From positions 124,001 through 188,000 of the forward strand of contig NZ_RFLV01000002.1 in NCBI RefSeq assembly GCF_004920405.1: a DNA stretch of 64,000 bases, in the 5' to 3' direction. Below, one piece after another: positions 36,555 through 43,813 of the stretch. This DNA comes from Pseudomonas leptonychotis. GTDB lineage: Bacteria; Pseudomonadota; Gammaproteobacteria; Pseudomonadales; Pseudomonadaceae. A model generated the notes under the pieces. The model did no database searches and was not told the DNA's origin. It saw only the letters and a program-made list of their open reading frames with translations. Position 1 is the stretch's first letter; each line of letters opens with the position of its first letter. Position numbers and translations under genes: made by a program.

Positions 36555-37217
36555 CTACGGTGGGGTTGTGCCGCCTTTGGCTGGCGCGGGCTTCGGCGAC
36601 TCTAGAATGGCGTCAGTGGGCAGCGGGTCAGTCGCCAAGGTTGCCTTCTCGCTTGGCATCAGCACGGGCTTGGTCGCCGCATCGGTGAGGAAGTCGATCA
36701 CCCGCATCAATGCTTCAGGTGGGTCCTGTCGGGCAATTTTGGTGCTGATCGCATAGCGTGCACGGGTGTCGGTTTTGCGCGTTTGGGTCGACTTGTGGCT
36801 AACCGAGCCCTTCACCGAAACACTGAATGGCCCCCAGCCGAGCTTGGCTTCAAAGCTGCCTTCGCCGGCCGTTTCGCTGGTGTCTTCGGCCTGCTGGCTG
36901 ATGGTCAGCTCGAAGTCGATAGAGCCTTCTTCGATGGTGATGTTGGGGTGGCTGATGGCCGCCAGCAACGGGATGCGCATCTTCTTGGTGACGGTGCCCT
37001 TGTAGACGCCGTTCTCGTCGACCAGGGTCTCGTCGTAATCGAACTGCACGGACACCGCTTTGCCGTCCTTGATGCACACCGCCATCAGGAAGTCGGCATA
37101 GGCTTTGCTCGCCTGCACCTGAGCCGTGATCATGGCCTGCAATGGCCCTGAAATCATGCGATCGAGTGGCAATGCGTTGATGACGGAACCGATCAGGCCG
37201 GTATCAATCTGGGACAT
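36555..37217 (-). CDS. DUF2589 family protein B
   Basis: A second, diverged DUF2589 protein of 220 residues from the ATG at 37217 (GGAG 7 bases upstream). It has the same order of parts as its neighbour: N-terminal helices (LIGSVINALPLDRMISGPLQAMITAQVQAS), an IPLLAAISHPNITIEEGSIDFELTIS block, a Ser/Thr-rich beta segment with a glycine-rich turn (WGPFSVSVKGSVSHKS), the closing DPPEALMRVIDFLTDAA helix and a Pro-rich tail. The two proteins probably form a heteromer. The promoter box TTCAGCAGGAACTAC lies 65 bp upstream, directly after the stop of the Mor-family gene. Confidence 0.8.
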   Translation of the reverse strand: MSQIDTGLIGSVINALPLDRMISGPLQAMITAQVQASKAYADFLMAVCIKDGKAVSVQFDYDETLVDENGVYKGTVTKKMRIPLLAAISHPNITIEEGSIDFELTISQQAEDTSETAGEGSFEAKLGWGPFSVSVKGSVSHKSTQTRKTDTRARYAISTKIARQDPPEALMRVIDFLTDAATKPVLMPSEKATLATDPLPTDAILESPKPAPAKGGTTPP

Positions 37218-37281
37218 AGTCAATCTCCTTATCGTATGCGCGATATGCGCAGCCTCAGGCTATGGAGCCGCGTAGTTGAGG

Positions 37282-37296
37282 TTCAGCAGGAACTAC
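37282..37296 (-). promoter_or_regulatory. Shared promoter box, copy 1 (DUF2589 B)
   Basis: The + strand reads TTCAGCAGGAACTAC; the minus strand, in the direction of the gene, reads GTAGTTCCTGCTGAA. It differs from copy 2 at one base and lies 65 bp upstream of the DUF2589 B ATG. Confidence 0.6.
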
Positions 37297-37680
37297 TTAC
37301 CTGTGAGTTTCATGCTCTTGACGGCGGATATTGCCGATCTGTCGCAGGCTCAAACCGTACTTGTCAGCCAGTGCGCTACGCGACAAACCATCCGAACTTT
37401 GCTGAACGATCTGCAGGTTGCGTATCTGTCTGAAGAAGTGGTCGGCCTTGGGGATCTCGATAGCGATTCCGGCATAACGCTCTATTAGAGCGTCCAGCGC
37501 TTGCGGCGGCAGGAGCAGGGCTAGTGAGGAGCGGGCAGGGTATTTGGGAATGTATTTGGGGCGGCCGCCGAATGCGCAGGTCAATCGGTATGCGCTTTCC
37601 AGACCGATACACTCGATCAGTTCCTGCAGTGAGTGGGGCAGTAGCTTGATGTCGACCTGTTGCAGGTCATTCTCGTCCAT
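37297..37680 (-). CDS. Mor-family transcription activator
   Basis: DNA-binding protein of 127 residues from the ATG at 37680, preceded by AGGAGG at ideal spacing; the longer frame to 37785 is not needed. It matches the Mor activator family of Mu-like phages: an N-terminal dimerisation part (LPHSLQELIECIGLESAYRLTCAFGGRPKYIPK), then IEIPKADHFFRQIRNLQI and a C-terminal helix-turn-helix (SRSALADKYGLSLRQIGNIRRQ). No phage structural genes are nearby. It is the obvious candidate to recognise the shared promoter box, one copy of which lies upstream of its own gene. Confidence 0.85.
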   Translation of the reverse strand: MDENDLQQVDIKLLPHSLQELIECIGLESAYRLTCAFGGRPKYIPKYPARSSLALLLPPQALDALIERYAGIAIEIPKADHFFRQIRNLQIVQQSSDGLSRSALADKYGLSLRQIGNIRRQEHETHR

Positions 37681-37740
37681 GGGGTCCTCCTTGTTGTCTC
37701 GTGGACTGCCAAGGATGCTAGGAATAGGACGCATTGTTTT

Positions 37741-37755
37741 TTCAGCAGGAAATAC
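37741..37755 (-). promoter_or_regulatory. Shared promoter box, copy 2 (Mor-family gene)
   Basis: TTCAGCAGGAAATAC on the + strand, 61 bp upstream of the Mor-family ATG. A related GGAAATGC occurs further upstream at 37773-37780 in the same orientation. This is also the divergent promoter region of the lysozyme gene. Confidence 0.6.
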
Positions 37756-37844
37756 CCCCCCTGAATTCGCCGGGAAATGCTTCAAGCTGATATCGGGTTG
37801 CTGCGGGTGATCGACTGTCAGTCCCCATCAACGGAGGGTTGCAC

Positions 37845-38399
37845 ATGTCTCACTACTCGATTGATTTCAGCTTTATCGCCCATTTGGAAGGTGGTTCGGC
37901 CACCAAGGGTTATGTGCCTGACGCAGGTAATAGCCGCAGCGGTGTCACCATCGCCACTGGGTTCGATCTCGGGCAACGTCAACTGGCTGATTTGCAGGCG
38001 CTGGATCTGCCGGATACCTTGGCTGAGCGCATGCGTCCCTACCTCGGCCTGACTGGGCACGCCGCGATGGCGCAACTGAGCACGCAGCCGCTGAGTATCA
38101 CCGCGGCGCAAGCAGAGCAGATTGATGAGGCCTACAAAGAGCCCTTTATCAATCGCTTGGCGGCCAGTTATGGCAAATGCGGTGGCGGTGATTTTGCTCA
38201 GTTACCGGCGCAGATGCAGACCGTTATTGCCTCCGTGGCTTTCCAATACGGTGACCTAGCCTCACGCACGCCGAACTTCTGGAAGCAGGTGGTGGCGCAC
38301 GACTGGAACGGCGCCCATAGCAACCTGCTGAATTTTGGCGACCGCTACACCAGCCGGCGGCGCCAGGAAGCAGAGTTGCTGTTTCAGGCCATGTCCTGA
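37845..38399 (+). CDS. Pesticin-type lysozyme (phage T4 lysozyme-like muramidase)
   Basis: Predicted peptidoglycan hydrolase of 184 residues from the ATG at 37845 (GGAGGG just upstream). It consists only of the domain found at the C terminus of pesticin and in related phage-lysozyme-like toxins: catalytic Glu15 in FIAHLEGG, then SGVTIATGFDLGQ with Thr35 and Asp41, AYKEPFINRLAASYG and the C-terminal TPNFWKQVVAHDWNGAHSNLLNFGD. It has no signal peptide, import domain or receptor-binding domain, so it is probably made in the cytosol and released by lysis or a holin-like partner. It is divergent from the Mor-family gene. Confidence 0.78.
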   Translation: MSHYSIDFSFIAHLEGGSATKGYVPDAGNSRSGVTIATGFDLGQRQLADLQALDLPDTLAERMRPYLGLTGHAAMAQLSTQPLSITAAQAEQIDEAYKEPFINRLAASYGKCGGGDFAQLPAQMQTVIASVAFQYGDLASRTPNFWKQVVAHDWNGAHSNLLNFGDRYTSRRRQEAELLFQAMS

Positions 38400-38405
38400 A
38401 CGCAC

Positions 38406-38433
38406 ACTGCCCAGCCTGAAGCTGGGCAGTTTT
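38406..38433. terminator. Terminator of the lysozyme gene
   Basis: ACTGCCCAGC-CTGAA-GCTGGGCAGTTTTG lies 6 bp after the stop and also ends the convergent gene. Confidence 0.85.
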
Positions 38434-38446
38434 GCGAGGGTATTGA

Positions 38447-38905
38447 TTACTGGCAAGGTTGTACCAGCAGCAGGCTGACACTGCCCATCTGGCCACTGTC
38501 GGTGGCCGGTGTGTGTTCGGGCAGGCTGCGCCAGTCCACGTTTAGGCAGATCGCCGTCAGGGCCTGTGGACCTTCAGTGCCGACTACGCGGGGAGCAAAG
38601 TCGCGGCGGTATAACGCTTGCGTGCCTTTATCCGGCTGCACGCTGTGGGCGTCGCGCAGGGTGCTGCTGACCAGCTCGGGGATCAGCTTCATGGGCAAGG
38701 TAAAACGTGCTTGCGCGCCGTCCTGATTGAAGTATCCGGCAGCTCGGGTGCGTTGCCAAAGCTGTTGCCATTGGCTGCTGCCGGCCGCCGCCGCGAGAGA
38801 CTGGCCATAGGTTTTGAGGGTGGTTTCAGACAGGTTTTCTGTGCTCATGGCATGGCTCAAGCCGCTGGCCAGGATCAGCAGGAAGGACAGGTTACGTATC
38901 AACAT
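38447..38905 (-). CDS. Secreted protein of unknown function next to the lysozyme
   Basis: 152 residues from the ATG at 38905 (GGAG 7 bases upstream). It has a clear Sec signal peptide (MLIRNLSFLLILASGLSHA), so it is periplasmic or extracellular. The mature part has two cysteines (AICLNVDW and the final VQPCQ) that could form a disulfide. I recognise no family. It is convergent with the lysozyme gene, and the promoter carries the same box as the Mor and DUF2589 genes. A periplasmic lysozyme inhibitor or immunity protein is an attractive guess, by analogy with the periplasmic pesticin immunity protein, but nothing in its sequence proves this. Confidence 0.65.
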   Translation of the reverse strand: MLIRNLSFLLILASGLSHAMSTENLSETTLKTYGQSLAAAAGSSQWQQLWQRTRAAGYFNQDGAQARFTLPMKLIPELVSSTLRDAHSVQPDKGTQALYRRDFAPRVVGTEGPQALTAICLNVDWRSLPEHTPATDSGQMGSVSLLLVQPCQ

Positions 38906-38961
38906 GATCAAGCTCCGGTGGGTCGTGGAGCTGGCAAGGTGCCTGGGCCATCGGTAGCTGT

Positions 38962-38976
38962 TCAGCGGGAAATACT
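38962..38976 (-). promoter_or_regulatory. Shared promoter box, copy 3 (secreted protein gene)
   Basis: TTCAGCGGGAAATAC on the + strand, 57 bp upstream of the ATG. It differs from copy 2 at one base. A further GGAAATAC lies at 39008-39015. Confidence 0.6.
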
Positions 38977-39178
38977 GCCCGTCACGTCACACCTTCAGAT
39001 CACTGCGGAAATACTTCCTGCTGTAGCAGAAGGGTGCGGGCGTTGAGATAGGTCTGCCAATTGGCAGTTATTTCGCATTGAGAGACTGGTATGCCCACTC
39101 TGAACCCTGCTATTACGCTTGCCGGCAACCTCGCCGACTTCAACCATGACGGTTTGAAATCGATCAGCGGAGTGCTTT

Positions 39179-39370
39179 CTATTTAGTGTCGGCAGCCATA
39201 CGACGCGGTCTTTGCAGCAGCTCACCGGCACAGTTTGGACACGTGATGTGCAATGTGTTCTCGCTGCAGTCACGGCAGAACGTGCACTCATAGGAGCAGA
39301 TAAACGCGTCCTGGCTGTCGGCCGGAAGATCCCGGTTACAGCATTCGCAATTGGCCCGTAATTCCAGCAT
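39179..39370 (-). CDS. DUF1272 zinc-ribbon-like small protein
   Basis: A 63-residue Cys-rich protein with paired cysteines (NCECC, CSYECTFCRDC, TCPNC) that should bind one or two zinc ions, matching DUF1272. The C-terminal tail is basic (RPRRMAADTK). It lies 23 bp downstream of the GlxA-type regulator gene and is probably cotranscribed with it. The function of the family is unknown. Confidence 0.85.
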   Translation of the reverse strand: MLELRANCECCNRDLPADSQDAFICSYECTFCRDCSENTLHITCPNCAGELLQRPRRMAADTK

Positions 39371-39393
39371 GGCAAGCTCCTTGGGTGAGGTGT

Positions 39394-40389
39394 TCAGGCA
39401 AAGCGTTCGGCATATTCCTGAGGGCTGATGCCGAGATGTTTGTGAAAGGTGCGGCGCAGGTTTTCCGGATGGTTAAAGCCGCTCAAACGGGCCACAGTGC
39501 TGATCGAGGCTTGGGCGTTCTGCAGCAGATTACGCGCCGCTTCAAGGCGCACAATCTCAACATAACGGCCAGGTCCCATGCCCAGTTCCTGGTTGAAAAT
39601 CCGCGACAGGGTACGTGGCGTCATATTGGCCTGTGTGGCCAGAGCCGCCAGCGACAGGTCTGCATGCAGGTGCAGCGGTATCCATTCCAACAGGCTGGCC
39701 AGGCGCGGCACTCGGCTCGGTTCCGGGGTCAGCAGCGCACTGAACTGCGCTTGTCCGCCGGGGCGGCGCAGAAATAACACCAGGCGCTTGGCCACGGCTA
39801 ACGCCAGTGGCCGGCCGAGATCGGCTTCGACCAGGGCCAGCGCCAGATCAATCCCTGCGGTTACGCCCGCAGACGTAAAGATATGGCCATTGCCGCAAGG
39901 GTCTTGCGGATCATAGGTGTGCAAGCAGTCGCCGCTGATTTCAATCTGCGGATGTTCCTGGCGCAGGCAATCGAGGTCGGCCCAATGGGTGGTGGCACGC
40001 CGTCCATTGAGCAGGCCGGCGGCGGCGAGAATCAGTGCGCCGGAACAGACCGAGCCAAGCCGCCTGATCTGCGGCGCCGCGCTACGTAGCCAAGCCAGCA
40101 GCTCAATGTTCTGACACTGCGCCTTATCACCTTGGCCGCCAGGTATCAGCAAGGTGTCGATATATGCAGGCTCTATGGCACTCCAGGCCTGTTCGACAAC
40201 CAGTTGAAAGCCGGCTGAAGTAGGCATCGGCCCAGCTTGCTGACCGAGCACGAGCAGGCGATAAGCGGCGGGCAAGCCCTGGCGTTGGCGTTCGTCATTA
40301 GCAGAGGCAAACACCTGCAATGGGCCGGTCAGGTCCAGGCTCATGACATGCGGATAAAGCAGGCAGGCGATGGTTCGCGGGGCATCCAT
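39394..40389 (-). CDS. GlxA-type AraC family transcriptional regulator with DJ-1/PfpI domain
   Basis: 331 residues with an N-terminal class I glutamine amidotransferase-like domain (LLYPHVMSLDLTGPLQVFASAND; nucleophile-elbow Cys in RRLGSVCSGALILAAAG near residue 115) and a C-terminal AraC double helix-turn-helix (LAALATQANMTPRTLSRIFNQELG; STVARLSGFNHPENLRRTFHKHLG). Proteins of this architecture commonly activate amine, carnitine or other catabolic genes; the ligand here is unknown. DUF1272 follows on the same strand. Confidence 0.9.
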   Translation of the reverse strand: MDAPRTIACLLYPHVMSLDLTGPLQVFASANDERQRQGLPAAYRLLVLGQQAGPMPTSAGFQLVVEQAWSAIEPAYIDTLLIPGGQGDKAQCQNIELLAWLRSAAPQIRRLGSVCSGALILAAAGLLNGRRATTHWADLDCLRQEHPQIEISGDCLHTYDPQDPCGNGHIFTSAGVTAGIDLALALVEADLGRPLALAVAKRLVLFLRRPGGQAQFSALLTPEPSRVPRLASLLEWIPLHLHADLSLAALATQANMTPRTLSRIFNQELGMGPGRYVEIVRLEAARNLLQNAQASISTVARLSGFNHPENLRRTFHKHLGISPQEYAERFA

Positions 40390-40503
40390 AGGAGCGTCTC
40401 GATAAGCGATAGATGCAGTCTGCGCTTAACGAGTAATTGGCAACAAGGACAATAAGCCCACAGATATTGCCATTCAGGGCGTCACCTGGTGGCCAATGGA
40501 AGG

Positions 40504-40546
40504 AAGGGCTCTGACAAGAGGGGCCAATTGGCAGCTCAGAGCCCTT
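40504..40546. repeat. Inverted repeat AAGGGCTCTGA...TCAGAGCCCTT
   Basis: Perfect 11-bp arms around a 21-base loop, just after the stop of the 40561-40830 gene. There is no U-run on either strand, so its role is unclear. Confidence 0.5.
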
Positions 40547-40560
40547 GTGGTAGCAGCCGA

Positions 40561-40830
40561 TTACTCCGGCATGCTCCATGGCTCCAGGGTGAAACCTTGC
40601 TGGCTGAGCTGCTCGCGGGACTGCTTGAGCACGTCGGCAAATTGCGCCGGGTCGCTGTAGATGCTGCTGGACAGTTGAGTGCGACCGAGCAGGCGGGTGC
40701 TGGTACGGTCGATCACACTCAAGCTGAGGTTGCCAGTGCCATCTTGCGGGGCCCAGGCGACGCATTGGAACGGTTGAAAGGCGCGGTCAGCAATAAGTAA
40801 AGCTTCGTTAAAACGCAGCGGTGCGTTCAT
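40561..40830 (-). CDS. Small hypothetical protein
   Basis: 89 residues from the ATG at 40830 (MNAPLRFNEALLIADRAF); the frame is open 19 codons further upstream. It is soluble, with a beta-rich N-terminal half (CVAWAPQDGTGNLSLSVIDRTSTRLLGRTQL) and a helical C-terminal half (PAQFADVLKQSREQLSQQGF). I recognise no family and no functional motif. It stands alone between the GlxA-type regulator and the hydrolase. Composition looks like a real gene rather than a shadow. Confidence 0.6.
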   Translation of the reverse strand: MNAPLRFNEALLIADRAFQPFQCVAWAPQDGTGNLSLSVIDRTSTRLLGRTQLSSSIYSDPAQFADVLKQSREQLSQQGFTLEPWSMPE

Positions 40831-41019
40831 GGGGTCGGTTTCTCCGAGGTGATCCCAAATACACAAAGGGGCAAACGGTAGATTCACGCTTGCCAGTCAT
40901 AAGTGTTGATGAACGAAGCTGACTGTTAAGTCACATGTTGTCGAAGAAATGCAAGAAATTGTCCGATAAATCACAGTTTTAATGGCGTAAGCCGAGAAAC
41001 AGCGCGAGGAAGAGAGGTG

Positions 41020-41859
41020 TTAGGCCTTCCCTGAGCCTTTGCAGACCGCTAGCAATTGATGCAGATAAGCGGCGACATAGCGCTGAAAACCACGGTCATC
41101 CCAATACATCAGGTGGCTTAGCGGGGTATGCCGCTTGTGCCAGGGGCCTACCGGCATGGCGCGGTCTTCTGCGACTACGGCGGCGTAGTTGGGCAATGGC
41201 CGCAACGGATAACCCAGTGGATCGGCGGGGGCATAGAGGTTGAGCCAGCGTGCCTGCTCGGTTACGGCTTGAGTCAGGCAATGGCCAGGAAAACGGATGG
41301 GCACAACCGGGCTATAGGCAAAGGTAAACAGCGGGATATTGCAGCCAAAGGTAATCAGACCGCTCAAGGTTTCCAGGGCCAGAAATGGATCCAGCGGACA
41401 TTCTTCAGCCTTGTTGATTCGCTGCTGATCCCAGACGAAGTTAGAAAAAATATGCCCGCCCAGTGAGTGCGCCAACACCACCAGCGGCGTGTCAGCATCA
41501 ACCTTGGCGCGCAGGGCGTTGAGGCCGCTGCGTAAGCACTGGTGAACTTCTTCGTAGGTGGTGTCGTAGGCCTGGCTGACCTTGCGATAGCCGCTGGCAT
41601 CACCGAGAAACAGCGTAACGATGCGCCTTAGCCAACGCCAGCGAACGGGTTGATCGTTCAATTTGTCGAGATAGGCCAGCTGGCGCTTGTCCAATACGCT
41701 GGCCCAATACAGGCTTTGAAAGGCCACCTGGTTGGCGTCGCTGCCGAGACGTTGGCGCAGCCCGGCAATCAGGGTCTGGGCGAAGGCGTGTTGCCCATCA
41801 TCATCGCGCAGGTCGGGTTGTGTGCCGATGCCGTGAATAATGGCGACTGCGAGTTTCAT
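41020..41859 (-). CDS. Alpha/beta-hydrolase-like lipase/esterase
   Basis: 279 residues from the ATG at 41859. Early AIIHGIGTQ is an oxyanion-type HG motif, and VVLAHSLGGHIFSNFVW near residue 125 is the G/A-x-S-x-G nucleophile elbow. Other catalytic residues are not obvious: the Asp is probably in the second half and the His in HTPLSHLMYWDDRG near the C terminus. There is no signal peptide. It follows the patatin gene by 54 bp on the same strand, suggesting a two-gene lipid or ester hydrolase unit. Confidence 0.7.
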   Translation of the reverse strand: MKLAVAIIHGIGTQPDLRDDDGQHAFAQTLIAGLRQRLGSDANQVAFQSLYWASVLDKRQLAYLDKLNDQPVRWRWLRRIVTLFLGDASGYRKVSQAYDTTYEEVHQCLRSGLNALRAKVDADTPLVVLAHSLGGHIFSNFVWDQQRINKAEECPLDPFLALETLSGLITFGCNIPLFTFAYSPVVPIRFPGHCLTQAVTEQARWLNLYAPADPLGYPLRPLPNYAAVVAEDRAMPVGPWHKRHTPLSHLMYWDDRGFQRYVAAYLHQLLAVCKGSGKA

Positions 41860-41913
41860 CCTGCCCATCCTTAGGTCATGTCGGCGTGGCTGGCATGCCT
41901 ACGCCACGGTGTA

Positions 41914-42993
41914 TCAAAGTGCCTGCACGCGCTCACTGAGGCGACCGCTATCGACCAGTTCGAGAAACTCATCGCCAAGGCGCTGACTCTCGCTCATGGC
42001 GGTGCGCCAATACCGTTCGCGGCCGACATCATCACCCAGGTAACGGCTGAAGTCTTTGCGGTCGGGAAGTTTGCCATGCGGTAGACGCGCCAGGTAGTCG
42101 CGTGACGGCGCCAATAACAGCACATCCTGCAAGCGGCCACCGTCGCCACGGCGCCAGGGCATGCCTTTGTCGAACCAGCCCGGGATGACCTTATCGGTGA
42201 AGTGCGGGTAGAGCACGATGTCCTCACCGCTGTAGGGCAGGTCGAGGTGATAGTCGAGCAGGCCGCCATCGCGGTAGGTGCCAGGCCCGGCACCGGGAAT
42301 ATCGCGCACCCCCTGCATGATCATCGGGATGGAGCCTGAGGCCAATAATGCATGGCGCAGATTGCTGCTATCGAGCTGCAGGTAGCGCGAGGGAAAGTCG
42401 CTGAGTGCGCCCAGCGGCGGAACCAGACGGGCGTCGTGCAGAATTACCCGTTCGAAATGCTTGGCCAGGCGTTGGCGGCCCAGCAGGTTGCTGCCAATCA
42501 CCGAAGACAGGCCCAGGCCGAGTGCGCCGCGATGGTCGTGCTGGAGCAGGCCATGGCTTTTCACCACAACGATATTCAAGCGGTAATGCGGGTTGCTGAG
42601 GATGCTGGCTTCATCGTCCCCCAGCAGTTGTTCGAGCATCAGGCTGCAGCTGCTCGACACCTGCGCCATGCTCACGCCTTTGGCAAAACGCTGCGAGGTA
42701 TACAGCTCGCCAAGCCGACGAATGCCAGCGGCGGCATCCGGCAAACAGGCGCTGGCGAAACGCCAGGAGCCGATGGAGGCGCCTATCAGCGAGCGCTCAC
42801 GCGGTGCTCGCTGCAACCAATCGCCGAACAGCGCCAGATCCAGTCCTTGAATACCCAAGGCCTTTGGACCGCCTGCCGCACCAGGCAAAATGCCCACGTC
42901 CGCCGGCTGCAGGCCGTGCTCGCGAATCCGCGCGAGGGCGCGTTTACCGGCCTTGATTGTCAAAGCAGGGGACTTGATTAATATCGCACTCAT
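41914..42993 (-). CDS. Patatin-like phospholipase family protein
   Basis: 359 residues from the ATG at 42993, which has GGAGG 5 bases upstream; the ATG at 43005 is less well placed. Patatin features: the oxyanion loop in LPGAAGGPKALG, the nucleophile elbow IGASIGSWRFA near residue 75 (G-x-S-x-G), and the catalytic Asp motif in YRDGGLLDYHLD near residue 250 (DGG). There is no signal peptide, so it acts in the cytosol or on the inner leaflet. It is cotranscribed with the downstream hydrolase. The substrate is unknown. Confidence 0.82.
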   Translation of the reverse strand: MSAILIKSPALTIKAGKRALARIREHGLQPADVGILPGAAGGPKALGIQGLDLALFGDWLQRAPRERSLIGASIGSWRFASACLPDAAAGIRRLGELYTSQRFAKGVSMAQVSSSCSLMLEQLLGDDEASILSNPHYRLNIVVVKSHGLLQHDHRGALGLGLSSVIGSNLLGRQRLAKHFERVILHDARLVPPLGALSDFPSRYLQLDSSNLRHALLASGSIPMIMQGVRDIPGAGPGTYRDGGLLDYHLDLPYSGEDIVLYPHFTDKVIPGWFDKGMPWRRGDGGRLQDVLLLAPSRDYLARLPHGKLPDRKDFSRYLGDDVGRERYWRTAMSESQRLGDEFLELVDSGRLSERVQAL

Positions 42994-43186
42994 GCTGGCC
43001 TCCATCGCGCAAGGCAGCGATTATAAAGCGCTGCCTTGCCAGGCCAAGCGACTTCAGCAGATGAATGAGCAGGCATGCCTGAGAGCGTCAGGCGGCGCAA
43101 AAAAGGCTACAGCACATTCAGCTTGAATTAAGTCGTGTTGAGTAACCTGGACTTCGTTGAAAGCCAACGCCATAAGGAGTTTGAAG

Positions 43187-43495
43187 ATGAATTCATTGAC
43201 TGCTGTTTTTGCCACTGCTGCTTTGACGCTGACGGCTGGAATCGCACACGCCCGTGACATAGGGCCGGATGAAGCCCTCAAGCTGCGTGACACGGGGACC
43301 ATTGAGTCCTTTGAAAAACTCAACGCGGCTGCCCTGGCGCTGCACCCAGGCAGTAAGGCTGAAGACACCGAGCTGGAGGAAGAGTACGGCCGCTACGTTT
43401 ACCAGATCGAAGTGCGCGACGCCCAGGGCGTGCAGTGGGACGTCGAGCTGGATGCCACTAACGCACAAGTGCTGAAAAACCAGCGAGACGATTAA
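43187..43495 (+). CDS. PepSY-domain periplasmic protein 1
   Basis: 102 residues from the ATG at 43187 (AAGGAG upstream), with the signal peptide MNSLTAVFATAALTLTAGIAHA. The mature part is one PepSY-like domain: DEALKLRDTGTIESFEKLNAAALALHPGSKAEDTELEEEYGRYVYQIEVRDAQGVQWDVELDA. The acidic cluster could bind cations. It is followed by a close paralogue and then by the two-component pair, matching the order of the BqsRS/CarRS locus of P. aeruginosa as I recall it. It probably modulates or is induced by that system. Confidence 0.85.
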   Translation: MNSLTAVFATAALTLTAGIAHARDIGPDEALKLRDTGTIESFEKLNAAALALHPGSKAEDTELEEEYGRYVYQIEVRDAQGVQWDVELDATNAQVLKNQRDD

Positions 43496-43812
43496 TGAAC
43501 ACCACTGCTTGGCTTCCCCGCGCGCTCCTGGCCTGCCTGCTACTAACGCTGCCGCTTAGCAGCAGCGCGCGTGACCTGGATCAGGATGAAGCATTACGGC
43601 TGCGTCGCGAGGGTCAGATCCTGCCACTCGAACAGTTGCTGCAGATGGCCATGCAGAGCCATCCCGGCGCCGTTTTACTGGAAGTTGAGCTGGAAGAAGA
43701 GGACGGCGTATTGGTTTACGAAGTTGAACTGGTCACCGAGCAAGGCATTGTGCGCGAGCTAGAGCTGCGCGCCAGCACCGGCGAAGTGCTCAAAGATGAG
43801 GTTGAAGACTGA
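43495..43812 (+). CDS. PepSY-domain periplasmic protein 2
   Basis: 105 residues with a signal peptide ([25 protein letters not shown]) and a PepSY-like domain even more acidic than its neighbour's ([23 protein letters not shown]). Its ATG overlaps the preceding stop by 1 bp and its stop is 1 bp from the response regulator ATG, so the four genes form one tightly coupled operon. The similarity to protein 1 suggests tandem duplication. Confidence 0.85.
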   Translation: MNTTAWLPRALLACLLLTLPLSSSARDLDQDEALRLRREGQILPLEQLLQMAMQSHPGAVLLEVELEEEDGVLVYEVELVTEQGIVRELELRASTGEVLKDEVED

Positions 43813-43813
43813 G

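Noticed and set aside
34962..38911. Mu-like prophage or tailocin
   Set aside because: The Mor-family gene and the lysozyme suggested a phage, but there are no head, tail, transposase, integrase or terminase genes, and the flanks show no attachment-site repeats that I can see.
38995..39375. Open frame of 126 codons between the secreted protein and DUF1272 genes
   Set aside because: It overlaps the DUF1272 gene in another frame and is rich in Arg, Ser and Thr as shadow frames are here. The Cys-rich DUF1272 frame is the convincing one.
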